Under the pieces are notes generated by a model, which was given only the letters and a program-made list of their open reading frames with translations, made no database searches and was not told the DNA's origin. The translations under genes were made by a program, and so were the position numbers. Of a stretch of 8,736 nt of DNA, positions 1-6,682 are shown in pieces. The stretch spans positions 1 to 8,736 of the forward strand of contig CANFVI010000065.1 in assembly GCA_947450405.1 (NCBI GenBank). Reading direction: 5' to 3'. Each line of letters begins with the position of its first letter. Position 1 is the stretch's first letter. This stretch comes from Flavobacteriales bacterium (lineage in GTDB: Bacteria > Bacteroidota > Bacteroidia > NS11-12g > UBA955).

Positions 1-792
1 ATCAATCAAGCATACAGACCTATATTATTTTCAGATATGCAAGCTGTTCCTGGAACAGAAGTAATAGATGCCAATTTGAAAGATGCTTCAGGAATTAATT
101 CAGATATTGGAATTAGGGGTCTCATTGGAAAGTGGTTTTATTTAGATGCGAGTGTTTTTGCATTACAGTATAACAACAGAGCGGGAAGACTTTCTCTGTA
201 CGATGTAAACAATGTTGCATATACACTAAAAACAAATGTTGGAAATAGTTTCACCGCGGGAATAGAAGCATTAATTGAAATTGATGCAATGGCGCATACA
301 TCCCTCAAAAAGAAATTCAAAATGCCTTTATTTGTTTCATATTCATTTAACGATGCCCGATATCAGGACTTTAATGTAACGATTAAAAATTCCGCTGGTT
401 TGAATGAATCTAAAAACATCAAAAATAACTTCATTGAAAATGCTCCTAGAAATATTCTAAGAACTGGAATTAATTTGGCCTACTTGAATGATAAAACAAA
501 TCAAGAAATATTCAATATTGGACTTCAATACAGCTTTGTAGATCAAACGTTTAATGATGCTTTGAATACAGTTGAAATTTCAGGAAACGCACAAAACGGA
601 CTTATTCCTGAGTATTCAATTTACGACTTAAATTTAAAAGTGAATCTAAAAAAAGACTTAAACGTAAAATTTGCCATTAACAATTTAACAAATGCAAAAT
701 ATTTCACACGCAGATCTGGAGGTTACCCTGGCCCTGGTGTGATGCCATCCGATGGTAGAACTATCTTGATTACTTTGGATGTAAAAATTTAA
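1..792 (+). CDS. TonB-dependent receptor, FecA-like, C-terminal part (5' end outside window)
   Basis: This is the C-terminal 263 residues of an outer-membrane TonB-dependent receptor, the class that imports iron chelates or other scarce ligands using the TonB-ExbBD system. The frame is open from base 1, so the Met at base 37 is internal. The fragment has the alternating pattern of barrel strands (for example YLDASVFALQYNNRAG near the start, then ISIYDLNLKVNLKKDL-like strands late). It ends with the typical last-strand pattern: FAINNLTNAKYFTRR, then GGYPGPGVMPSDGR and ITLDVKI. The N-terminal plug domain and TonB box would lie to the left, so the substrate cannot be judged. The YNNR and RR..GYPGPG..PSDGR patterns are what I recall from FecA-like receptors of Bacteroidota, which makes ferric-citrate-type transport a guess only. 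The gene converges on the ABC1-kinase gene and shares a hairpin terminator with it. Confidence 0.9.
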   Translation: MNQAYRPILFSDMQAVPGTEVIDANLKDASGINSDIGIRGLIGKWFYLDASVFALQYNNRAGRLSLYDVNNVAYTLKTNVGNSFTAGIEALIEIDAMAHTSLKKKFKMPLFVSYSFNDARYQDFNVTIKNSAGLNESKNIKNNFIENAPRNILRTGINLAYLNDKTNQEIFNIGLQYSFVDQTFNDALNTVEISGNAQNGLIPEYSIYDLNLKVNLKKDLNVKFAINNLTNAKYFTRRSGGYPGPGVMPSDGRTILITLDVKI

Positions 793-802
793 ACCGTTAT
801 TT

Positions 803-842
803 ATTATTAAATCATCACAACAAGTTGTGATGATTTAATAAT
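803..842. terminator. bidirectional hairpin terminator between convergent genes
   Basis: A perfect inverted repeat has 19-bp arms (803-821 and 824-842) and a 2-base centre, so in RNA it would fold as an 18-bp stem with a 4-base CAAG/CTTG loop. The core TCATCACAAC / GTTGTGATGA is flanked by A/T-only pairs (ATTATTAAA / TTTAATAAT). These give a T-rich 3' side in both directions, although there is no long uninterrupted U-run. It sits just after the stop of the TonB receptor (792) and covers the stop and last codons of the kinase gene on the other strand. It probably terminates both transcripts or stabilises their 3' ends. Confidence 0.75.
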
Positions 843-2146
843 TCATTTTTCCAATTACCTGGCTTTGTATTGATTTCGGCATTTAAATCTGCCATTATGC
901 TATAAATCCCAAAATAAGTACGATTCACATACAGAGCATGTTTACTTCCTCTAGGTTGGGTTGGCTTTTTAACCTCGGGTATTTGATAGATTTCTTCACC
1001 AACTGCATAAATTTCATCTAAGTATTCATAGGTAAAATGGAATTTCTCCGCTTTAAAGGGATTACTCAATAGGTTGGTCATTTTAACAAATGCATCCGTC
1101 AATTCATCAATTATTTTTTGATTGTCTTCTGGGAAAATGATTTCAATTTCCTTCATTAATTTTGCAATTAAGACAGGATTTTCTTGAACCTCAGTAAGTA
1201 ATAGTGGGAAATAACTGTAATAGAAATCAGATGGCACTTCTTTCACACAACCAAAATCGATGACTCCTACTGTCCCGCCATCCGTGAATAAAAAGTTACC
1301 TGGATGTGGATCAGCATGAATGGATTTTAAGGTATGCAATTGAAACTCATAAAAATCCCAAAGTGCTTGCGCAAGTTTGTTTTTTTCTTCTTGTGTTGGA
1401 TTTGTTTGCAAGTATTCCTTCAAATGAAGTCCCTCTAAATAGTCCATCACTAGAACTTTTTCGGCACTTAAATCTTTATAATATTTTGGGAAAAATATAT
1501 TTTCAATGTGTGCACAAGATTCTGCAATTTCGGTACCTCTAGACAATTCTAAATGGTAATTCGTTTCTTCAATGAGTTTATCTTCCACTTCTTGAAAATA
1601 CTTTTTCATTTCTTTTTCCGACAAGCCAAACATTGCATTTGCAATAGGCTTAACCATTTTCAAATCACTTTTTATAGAATCTGAAACACCTGGATACTGA
1701 ATTTTAACGGCATACTGTTGACCATCTTTTTTTGCCAAATGAACCTGACCAATTGAAGCTGCTGCCAAAGATTTTGCTTGAAATTCATCAAAGACATCAT
1801 AGGGAGATTTCCCAATAGCATTCGTAAATGCCTTGATAACCAAAGGCGGCGACATTGGCGGCGCCGAATATTGAGATAGTGCAAACTTTTCAGAGTATGC
1901 ACGAGGAAGGATATTTTTATCCATACTCAACATTTGTGCTACTTTTAGAGCACTCCCCTTTAAGTTACTTAATGAATCATAGATATCCTCCGCATTTGAT
2001 TCGTGTAAATCAGTTTTATCATCATTCCCAGTAATGCTCTTTTTTGCATAATATTTGAGGTAATTTCCTCCGATTTTAGCGCCAGTTCCAACTAATTTGA
2101 CAGCTCTTTCGAATTTAGTGCTGGGTATTTTATCTTGGGTTTTCAT
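815..2146 (-). CDS. ABC1/AarF/UbiB-family atypical kinase
   Basis: This is a 443-aa member of the UbiB/ADCK (ABC1) protein-kinase-like family, whose members act as ATPases or kinases in quinone and membrane-lipid homeostasis. The family landmarks appear in order: a KxGQ-type segment at 68-71 that reads KVAQ (followed by MLSMD), the Ala-rich nucleotide loop AAAS at 128-131 in AAASIGQVH, the ATP-anchoring Lys148 in YAVKIQYPG, EETNYHLE at 193-200, the catalytic loop HADPHPGN at 277-284 and the metal-binding DFG at 297-299. All key kinase residues are present. The KxGQ glycine is replaced by Ala70. The C-terminal RGSKHALYVNRTYFGIY block (about 390-406) matches what I recall of a Bacteroidota subfamily. 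No membrane helix is obvious. The ATG overlaps the upstream regulator's TGA by 4 bp (2143-2146), so translation is probably coupled. Bacteroidota make menaquinone, so a ubiquinone-specific role and the symbol ubiB would be overreach. Confidence 0.92.
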   Translation of the reverse strand: MKTQDKIPSTKFERAVKLVGTGAKIGGNYLKYYAKKSITGNDDKTDLHESNAEDIYDSLSNLKGSALKVAQMLSMDKNILPRAYSEKFALSQYSAPPMSPPLVIKAFTNAIGKSPYDVFDEFQAKSLAAASIGQVHLAKKDGQQYAVKIQYPGVSDSIKSDLKMVKPIANAMFGLSEKEMKKYFQEVEDKLIEETNYHLELSRGTEIAESCAHIENIFFPKYYKDLSAEKVLVMDYLEGLHLKEYLQTNPTQEEKNKLAQALWDFYEFQLHTLKSIHADPHPGNFLFTDGGTVGVIDFGCVKEVPSDFYYSYFPLLLTEVQENPVLIAKLMKEIEIIFPEDNQKIIDELTDAFVKMTNLLSNPFKAEKFHFTYEYLDEIYAVGEEIYQIPEVKKPTQPRGSKHALYVNRTYFGIYSIMADLNAEINTKPGNWKNELLNHHNLL

Positions 2147-2769
2147 TTGAAGTTAGAAAATAAAAACTTTCCAAAATCAAAAGCGGTAGATAATGAGTTA
2201 TTGTCAATCAATTGAAAACTCAATGCGAAAGATTTTTCAATACATGCATCCGTTTTTTCAAATCCTTTGCTGCTATCCTTCAACCAAAAATGAAAAACAA
2301 ACGATAGATTGGTAAAAAGTGCATGATACATTCCTTTTTCTAGCACACTATCCACTTGTTTAATGCCAATGGTTTTATTCTCAAAGTGCAGAGTCTCTAA
2401 AAAATCAAAAAACGATTTCTTAAGTCCTTGCATAGAAGAAATTTGTTCCATTGGATTAGACCAATCTTTGTATTTCAGCAACAAATAACTTCTGTAATTT
2501 TTCAAATTTTCAACGAAGGCATAAACTGCAGCCAACAATTTTTCGTTATTGGTACATTCTGCAAAATAGTCTTGACCTACAATTTTACTCATAGAATCGG
2601 TCCATATTTGGCTTAATATCTGCGATTCAAGTGAATTAAAATCTGCGAATTCATTATAAAAATCAGATTCATTCATTTCCATTGTTTCGCAAAACGCAAA
2701 AACACTCACAGGCATTTTACCACTTCTATTGTAATGCAAAATGTAATTTTCTATTATCTTTGCTTTCAT
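2143..2769 (-). CDS. divergent TetR/AcrR-type transcriptional regulator
   Basis: This 208-aa all-helical protein has the length and layout of a TetR regulator. Residues 2-55 fit the TetR DNA-binding pattern: KAKIIENYILHYNRSGKMP (helix 1 and turn), VSVFAFCETMEMNESDFYNEF (helix-turn-helix with the usual F-Y-x-x-F end), then NSLESQILSQIW (the 'K-e-x-L' equivalent). The helix-turn-helix is degenerate, without the usual G-x-x-x-T-t and gt-l-Y residues. Residues 75-208 are a helical C-terminal ligand or dimer domain rich in Phe, Leu and Tyr. I chose ATG 2769. The frame stays open to 2952, but that extension would run through the divergent DUF4290 gene and encodes a Cys-rich, non-family sequence. 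The gene is first in a two-gene operon with the ABC1 kinase, overlapping by 4 bp. I recall the same TetR-ABC1 order in other Bacteroidota. Autoregulation through the spacer palindrome at 2827-2845 is an inference. Confidence 0.75.
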   Translation of the reverse strand: MKAKIIENYILHYNRSGKMPVSVFAFCETMEMNESDFYNEFADFNSLESQILSQIWTDSMSKIVGQDYFAECTNNEKLLAAVYAFVENLKNYRSYLLLKYKDWSNPMEQISSMQGLKKSFFDFLETLHFENKTIGIKQVDSVLEKGMYHALFTNLSFVFHFWLKDSSKGFEKTDACIEKSFALSFQLIDNNSLSTAFDFGKFLFSNFK

Positions 2770-2856
2770 ATTAGATTTATCTTTAAAATGAACATTTAAA
2801 GTATCTAAAAGTTTTATATTTTTACACAAATCAATACTTAATTTGCAACAGCAAAA
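2770..2856. promoter_or_regulatory. divergent promoter region with candidate TetR operator
   Basis: This 87-bp spacer separates the TetR-type gene (leftward) from the DUF4290-murA operon (rightward). It contains a 19-bp imperfect palindrome at 2827-2845, CAAATCAATACTTAATTTG, with 7 of 9 pairs matching around A2836. Each half also resembles a Bacteroidota -7 box (TAnnTTTG) with one mismatch: TTGATTTG on the minus strand (2827-2834) and TTAATTTG on the plus strand (2838-2845). The minus-strand box has a TTG 17 bp upstream (2852-2854), which is suitable as a -33 element. The plus-strand box has no TTG at that distance. If the plus box is used, the DUF4290 mRNA leader would be only a few bases long. 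No Shine-Dalgarno sequence is visible for either gene. The region is very AT-rich, so chance similarity is possible. Confidence 0.4.
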
Positions 2857-3537
2857 ATGACAATCCTTCAAAGTGATTATAATACTCAAAGAGAACATTT
2901 GAGAATTGCAGAATATGGCCGCCATATTCAGGAATATGTTGCACATATTCAATCAATTGCCGACAAAGATAAACGCACACAGTGGGTTCACAACTTAGTG
3001 AATATCATGGCTACTTTAAATCCTGAAATTAAACTTCAAGCAAACTATAAAGAAATTTTGTGGGGACATATTTTCCAAATTGGACAATACCAATTGGATG
3101 TTGATTCACCATACCCTATTCCTACACCTGAAGTAAAAGCAAAAAAACCTGAAACGATTGGTTATCCAACCACAAATATTCGCTTTAGATTTTATGGCCG
3201 AAACCTTCAAATGATGGTCGACAAAGTTTCTGAAATGCAAGACCCTGAATTGCGTCAAGAAATGGTGAATTTAATTGCTTCTTTTATGTACAACAGTTGT
3301 AAAATTTGGAACAATGAAAATTTAAGCAATGAGGTTATTGCGGAGCATTTAAAAATATTATCAAAAGGTCAATTGCAACTTGAAGGTTCTGAAATCACTG
3401 TTTCTGTAGATGCAAGTAATTTCCAACCTAAAAAATTCTTCAAAAACAACAACAATAATACCGGAGGATTTAATCGCAACAAATCGAATAATAACAAGAA
3501 AAATCAAACCCGCGGTAAAAATTACCGTAGATTTTAA
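2857..3537 (+). CDS. DUF4290 domain-containing protein
   Basis: This 226-aa protein belongs to the Bacteroidota family DUF4290, recognised by its N-terminal signature DYNTQREHLRIAEYGRHIQEYV (residues 7-28) and the internal IRFRFYGRNLQMMVDKV (108-124). The family has no established function. Residues 7-170 look soluble and mainly helical. The last 37 residues (190-226) form a basic, Asn-rich, low-complexity tail with a run of Asn at 197-201, further N/K stretches and a terminal RGKNYRRF. Such tails are common in proteins that bind RNA or other nucleic acids, but that is inference. There is no signal peptide or membrane segment, so it is probably cytoplasmic. It is the first gene of a tight operon, with murA starting 5 bp after its stop. 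As I recall, this DUF4290-murA order is widespread in the phylum, which hints at a link to envelope growth or simple co-expression. Confidence 0.92.
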   Translation: MTILQSDYNTQREHLRIAEYGRHIQEYVAHIQSIADKDKRTQWVHNLVNIMATLNPEIKLQANYKEILWGHIFQIGQYQLDVDSPYPIPTPEVKAKKPETIGYPTTNIRFRFYGRNLQMMVDKVSEMQDPELRQEMVNLIASFMYNSCKIWNNENLSNEVIAEHLKILSKGQLQLEGSEITVSVDASNFQPKKFFKNNNNNTGGFNRNKSNNNKKNQTRGKNYRRF

Positions 3538-3542
3538 AATCC

Positions 3543-4850
3543 ATGGCAGTATTTGAAATTGAAGGTGGACACAAATTAAAAGGAGAAATTATTCCTCAAG
3601 GAGCTAAAAACGAAGCTTTACAAGTAATTTGTGCTGTATTACTTACCTCAGAGGAAGTAATTATTGATAACATTCCTGAAATTAGAGATGTTCTAAAACT
3701 CATTGAACTTCTTCAAAACTTAGGGGTAAAAACCAATCGAATTGAACGAGGAAAATTCTCTTTCAAAGCTGACAAAGTAAATTTAGAATTCCTAGATAGC
3801 GCCGAATTTAAAAAGCAAGGTGCTGCATTACGTGGTTCTATCATGATTGTTGGACCTCTCCTCGCTCGTTTTGGGAAAGGATATATTCCTAGTCCTGGCG
3901 GAGATAAAATTGGCCGCAGACGTTTAGATACACATTTTGAGGGATTCATTAACCTAGGTGCAAAGTTTGAATATATTGCTGAACAATCGTTTTATCGCGT
4001 TCAATCAGACAAACTTAAAGGTTGCTTTATGCATTTGGATGAGGCTTCGGTAACTGGAACAGCAAATATTTTAATGGCTGCAGTTCTCGCTGAAGGTGAA
4101 ACTACCATATACAATGCAGCTTGCGAACCCTATCTTCAACAATTATGCAACATGCTAAATGCTATGGGTGCTAATATTGAAGGAATTGGGTCAAATAAAC
4201 TACTCATTCAAGGCGTAACATCAATGAATGGTTGCGTTCACAGATGCTTGCCAGATATGATTGAAATTGGTTCATTCATTGGAATGGCTGCCATCACCCA
4301 AAGTGAAATTACCTTGAAAAATTGCAGGGTCGACATGTTGGGAATCATACCCAAAACCTTTGAACGTTTGGGTATCAAATTGGAAATTCGTGGAGATGAT
4401 ATTTACATCCCTGAAAATGAACACTACGAAATAGATAGTTTTATTGATGGTTCCATCCTAACCATTTCTGATCAAATTTGGCCAGGCTTTACACCAGACC
4501 TTATTTCAATAGCGTTGGTAACTGCTACACAAGCAAGAGGAACAGTTTTAATCCATCAAAAAATGTTCGAAAGTAGATTGTTCTTTGTAGACAATTTGAT
4601 TGATATGGGTGCCCAAATTATCCTTTGTGACCCACATAGAGCTACAGTCATTGGTTTGGATAGAAGAACTAAACTCAAAGGCATCACAATGTCATCTCCT
4701 GACATTAGAGCAGGTGTAGCACTTTTAATTGCAGCAATGAGTGCCAAAGGAAAAAGTACCATCCGAAATATTGAACAAATCGATCGGGGCTATGAGAGAA
4801 TCGAAGAGAGATTAAATGCCTTAGGTGCTAAAATTACCAGAATTGATTAA
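3543..4850 (+). CDS. murA: UDP-N-acetylglucosamine 1-carboxyvinyltransferase (MurA)
   Basis: MurA transfers enolpyruvate from phosphoenolpyruvate to UDP-GlcNAc, the first committed cytoplasmic step of peptidoglycan synthesis. The protein is full length at 435 aa. Visible landmarks are the N-terminal EGGHKLKGEI, the substrate-binding Lys22-Asn23 in GAKNEAL, the active-site loop PGGDKIGRRRLDTHF at 118-132, the SVTGTANILMAA block at 169-180, the catalytic-type Asp319 in WPGFTPDL (E. coli Asp305 equivalent) and Arg389 in PDIRAG (E. coli Arg397 equivalent). The loop residue aligned with E. coli Cys115, which fosfomycin alkylates, is Asp121. Asp at this site keeps the enzyme active and gives intrinsic fosfomycin resistance in other bacteria. 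As I recall, Asp is usual in Bacteroidota, so this is probably lineage-typical. The ATG lies 5 bp after the DUF4290 stop and the next gene begins 3 bp after the murA stop, so all three are probably one transcript. Confidence 0.98.
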   Translation: MAVFEIEGGHKLKGEIIPQGAKNEALQVICAVLLTSEEVIIDNIPEIRDVLKLIELLQNLGVKTNRIERGKFSFKADKVNLEFLDSAEFKKQGAALRGSIMIVGPLLARFGKGYIPSPGGDKIGRRRLDTHFEGFINLGAKFEYIAEQSFYRVQSDKLKGCFMHLDEASVTGTANILMAAVLAEGETTIYNAACEPYLQQLCNMLNAMGANIEGIGSNKLLIQGVTSMNGCVHRCLPDMIEIGSFIGMAAITQSEITLKNCRVDMLGIIPKTFERLGIKLEIRGDDIYIPENEHYEIDSFIDGSILTISDQIWPGFTPDLISIALVTATQARGTVLIHQKMFESRLFFVDNLIDMGAQIILCDPHRATVIGLDRRTKLKGITMSSPDIRAGVALLIAAMSAKGKSTIRNIEQIDRGYERIEERLNALGAKITRID

Positions 4851-4853
4851 ATA

Positions 4854-5201
4854 ATGTTTCAATTTAATTTTTCTTCAGGGTCATTTGGAAACAATCCGAA
4901 TGAAGGTCAAAACACAGCCAAAAATATCAAACAAATGCAAATTGCCAAATTCAAAAAATGGATAATTAGGCAATTGTATACTGGTTTTTTTATTTGGCTT
5001 TTTAGAGATAAATCTTGGATTGATACGGTAACTTATATTTGGATATTCTTTGCGTCAATTAACCTTTTGGGAATTATTTTCGTTTATCGATTCATGAATA
5101 AAGTTTCATCTAACTTTCAATCAACTAACACTTCAGGCACAAGCAAAATAAATAAGAACAACGATGAAGGCGATTTTGTTGATGTTGAAGTAATTGACTA
5201 A
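4854..5201 (+). CDS. small membrane protein, unknown function, third gene of the murA operon
   Basis: I do not recognise this 115-aa protein with confidence. It has a polar Asn/Gly/Ser-rich N-terminus (1-27), a basic amphipathic stretch (28-41, QMQIAKFKKWIIRQ), a short hydrophobic segment LYTGFFIWLF (41-50), then a clear membrane helix at about 58-80 (TVTYIWIFFASINLLGIIFVYRF), and a Ser/Thr/Asn-rich hydrophilic tail ending in the acidic GDFVDVEVID (106-115). One membrane helix, or a hairpin of two, is likely. The acidic end loosely recalls the C-termini of DUF4834 proteins from Bacteroidota, but the rest does not clearly match, so I do not assign that family. It starts 3 bp after the murA stop, has codon use in line with its neighbours and fills the gap exactly, so it is very probably a real, co-transcribed gene. 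A role in envelope growth is only guilt by association. Confidence 0.8.
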   Translation: MFQFNFSSGSFGNNPNEGQNTAKNIKQMQIAKFKKWIIRQLYTGFFIWLFRDKSWIDTVTYIWIFFASINLLGIIFVYRFMNKVSSNFQSTNTSGTSKINKNNDEGDFVDVEVID

Positions 5202-6656
5202 TTAAGGCAATACCGAACTAATACCAAAATACATGTTCATGCCCGTATGTGATTTTGTATTTAGCGATTTTAGCATATTGTCGGTTCCTACAAAAATAGG
5301 TCCCATCCGCACAAAAGCACCAAAACCAAACTGACTGTAATTTTCGTAAATCGAAATTGGGGTGGAAACTTCAAACCATTTTGTTTCAAGTCTTGGAACA
5401 ACCACTAAACTACTATTACCCAAAATAATATTTTGCTGTACCGATGCCAATCTCTGTTGCCAATGCGCAGCAACATTTAAATATTTAACAATTTGAAAAT
5501 CTGTTTGCAATTGGATGGTTGTAGGCAAATCGATCACCGCATCTTCTTCAATTAATTTATAAACCCCTTTTTGCTTCGCAAAATCTGTTACATAATTAAA
5601 TACCCCCGACGATCCTTGAGTAACTGCCTGCAAAAATGCTGGATCTTGCATATTTAAAGTCACCGGAGTTGATGTTGTAATTGAATATCCCGTTGTTTTT
5701 GAGGGATAACTAATATGACCTAAGTCTAATACTGCTCCTGCTATTTTCCATTTGTAATTTTTAGTGTGCAGTTTTTTCTTTTTATTTTGAAGGACATCAT
5801 TTTCTCCTACTTCAATAGAAAATCCAACATCGAGGCCGTAACCAAATCCAGAAATTTTATTCAAATTGGGCATACTACCAAAAATTACTCCTTTTAGGAT
5901 TTGACTTAAAAAGTCAAAATTTGTGTATGTTACTTTGATATCAGAAGAATTCAAACGAATTGAATCATGTCCATATGCCTGTAGTTTTGCCCCGTTATTG
6001 TGGATATTGAAACTACCAAGACCTAACAGTAATTTCCCTGTTGTTCCCATACTAAATCTCATATCTCGGGTATTCACAAAGCAATATGAGAGAGAAGCTG
6101 ACACTTCTTGAAAAGAGTTTGCTTTTAGATCGAAAGTATGGTTAATGGCATCTAATATTTGATAATTGGATCCAGAATCCAACAAAGATTTTGCCCAACC
6201 AACAATACCCGGGTCTACGTTAGAAATATTTACAAAATTCCTAGTTCGAGTAGCGGTTGCCCAAACAAAATTCTCACCATAGCGTGTAGCAAACGACGGA
6301 CCTCTATATTCCAATTCTATATTGGCCCACATATTTTCCCCAGACTGACTTTCTTTTATCCAATTGGATTGCCAATTGATATTGCCAGAACTATTTTTAT
6401 ATTGTGGATCTACTTTGTTGGTTATAAGTTCACCAAATGTAAATGGAGTTTCTAAGCGTAAATAATTGTTATTGATATTAAAGCCAATCGATGAAAAATT
6501 AGCGTAGCGTTTATATGGCATATTTGCCAAAGATGCAGGATTGGTGTATACTGAATGAACCCCTGCATAGTTGCTATTTTGCAATCCAAAAAACGTTTGA
6601 CTAAAAACGTATTCCAAATTCAACAAGAACAAAGCCCCTATAAGAAGTTTTTTCAT
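5202..6656 (-). CDS. DUF5723 family outer-membrane beta-barrel protein
   Basis: This 484-aa secreted protein starts with a signal peptide, MKKLLIGALFLLNLEYVFSQ, with probable cleavage near residue 19-20. The mature N-terminus NSNYAGVHSVYTNPASLANMPYKRY (27-51) is the hallmark of the DUF5723 family of Bacteroidota. Its Asn39-Pro40-Ala41 resembles the NPA motif near the N-terminus of FadL-type outer-membrane channels. The remainder alternates aromatic beta-strands and polar turns, and the end (GAFVRMGPIFVGTDNML... MNMYFGISSVLP) looks like closing barrel strands. It is probably an outer-membrane barrel, with transport or structural role unknown. No lipobox or T9SS sorting domain is seen. A perfect TAnnTTTG box lies 4 bp upstream of the ATG. 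The stop codon directly abuts the stop of the convergent small membrane protein gene (5201/5202). The family call is solid; the FadL comparison is inference. Confidence 0.88.
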   Translation of the reverse strand: MKKLLIGALFLLNLEYVFSQTFFGLQNSNYAGVHSVYTNPASLANMPYKRYANFSSIGFNINNNYLRLETPFTFGELITNKVDPQYKNSSGNINWQSNWIKESQSGENMWANIELEYRGPSFATRYGENFVWATATRTRNFVNISNVDPGIVGWAKSLLDSGSNYQILDAINHTFDLKANSFQEVSASLSYCFVNTRDMRFSMGTTGKLLLGLGSFNIHNNGAKLQAYGHDSIRLNSSDIKVTYTNFDFLSQILKGVIFGSMPNLNKISGFGYGLDVGFSIEVGENDVLQNKKKKLHTKNYKWKIAGAVLDLGHISYPSKTTGYSITTSTPVTLNMQDPAFLQAVTQGSSGVFNYVTDFAKQKGVYKLIEEDAVIDLPTTIQLQTDFQIVKYLNVAAHWQQRLASVQQNIILGNSSLVVVPRLETKWFEVSTPISIYENYSQFGFGAFVRMGPIFVGTDNMLKSLNTKSHTGMNMYFGISSVLP

Positions 6657-6660
6657 AAAG

Positions 6661-6668
6661 CAAAGTTA
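6661..6668 (-). promoter_or_regulatory. -7 promoter element of the DUF5723 gene (TAACTTTG)
   Basis: On the minus strand this reads TAACTTTG, a perfect match to the Bacteroidota -7 consensus TAnnTTTG, and ends 4 bp before the ATG at 6656. If used, transcription would start at or within a few bases of the start codon, giving a leaderless or nearly leaderless mRNA. The only nearby TTG (complement of 6682-6684) is 13 bp upstream, shorter than the usual spacing. The expected -33 position falls in the U-tract of the preceding gene's terminator. Confidence 0.5.
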
Positions 6669-6682
6669 CATGATGAAATAAC

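Noticed and set aside
1306..1542. 78-aa open frame on the plus strand
   Set aside because: It is antisense to the catalytic-loop region of the ABC1 kinase and shows no independent coding evidence.
2770..2952. 61-codon N-terminal extension of the TetR-type gene starting at 2952
   Set aside because: It would overlap the well-supported DUF4290 start, encodes a Cys-rich sequence unlike TetR proteins, and removes the promoter space. ATG 2769 gives the expected length and N-terminus.
5172..5201. DUF4834 assignment for the small membrane protein from its acidic C-terminus
   Set aside because: Only the last about 10 residues are reminiscent. The N-terminal half and helix arrangement do not clearly fit, so the protein is left unassigned.
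6159..6455. 98-aa open frame on the plus strand
   Set aside because: It lies entirely antisense to the DUF5723 gene, and its translation has no recognisable domain or start signal.
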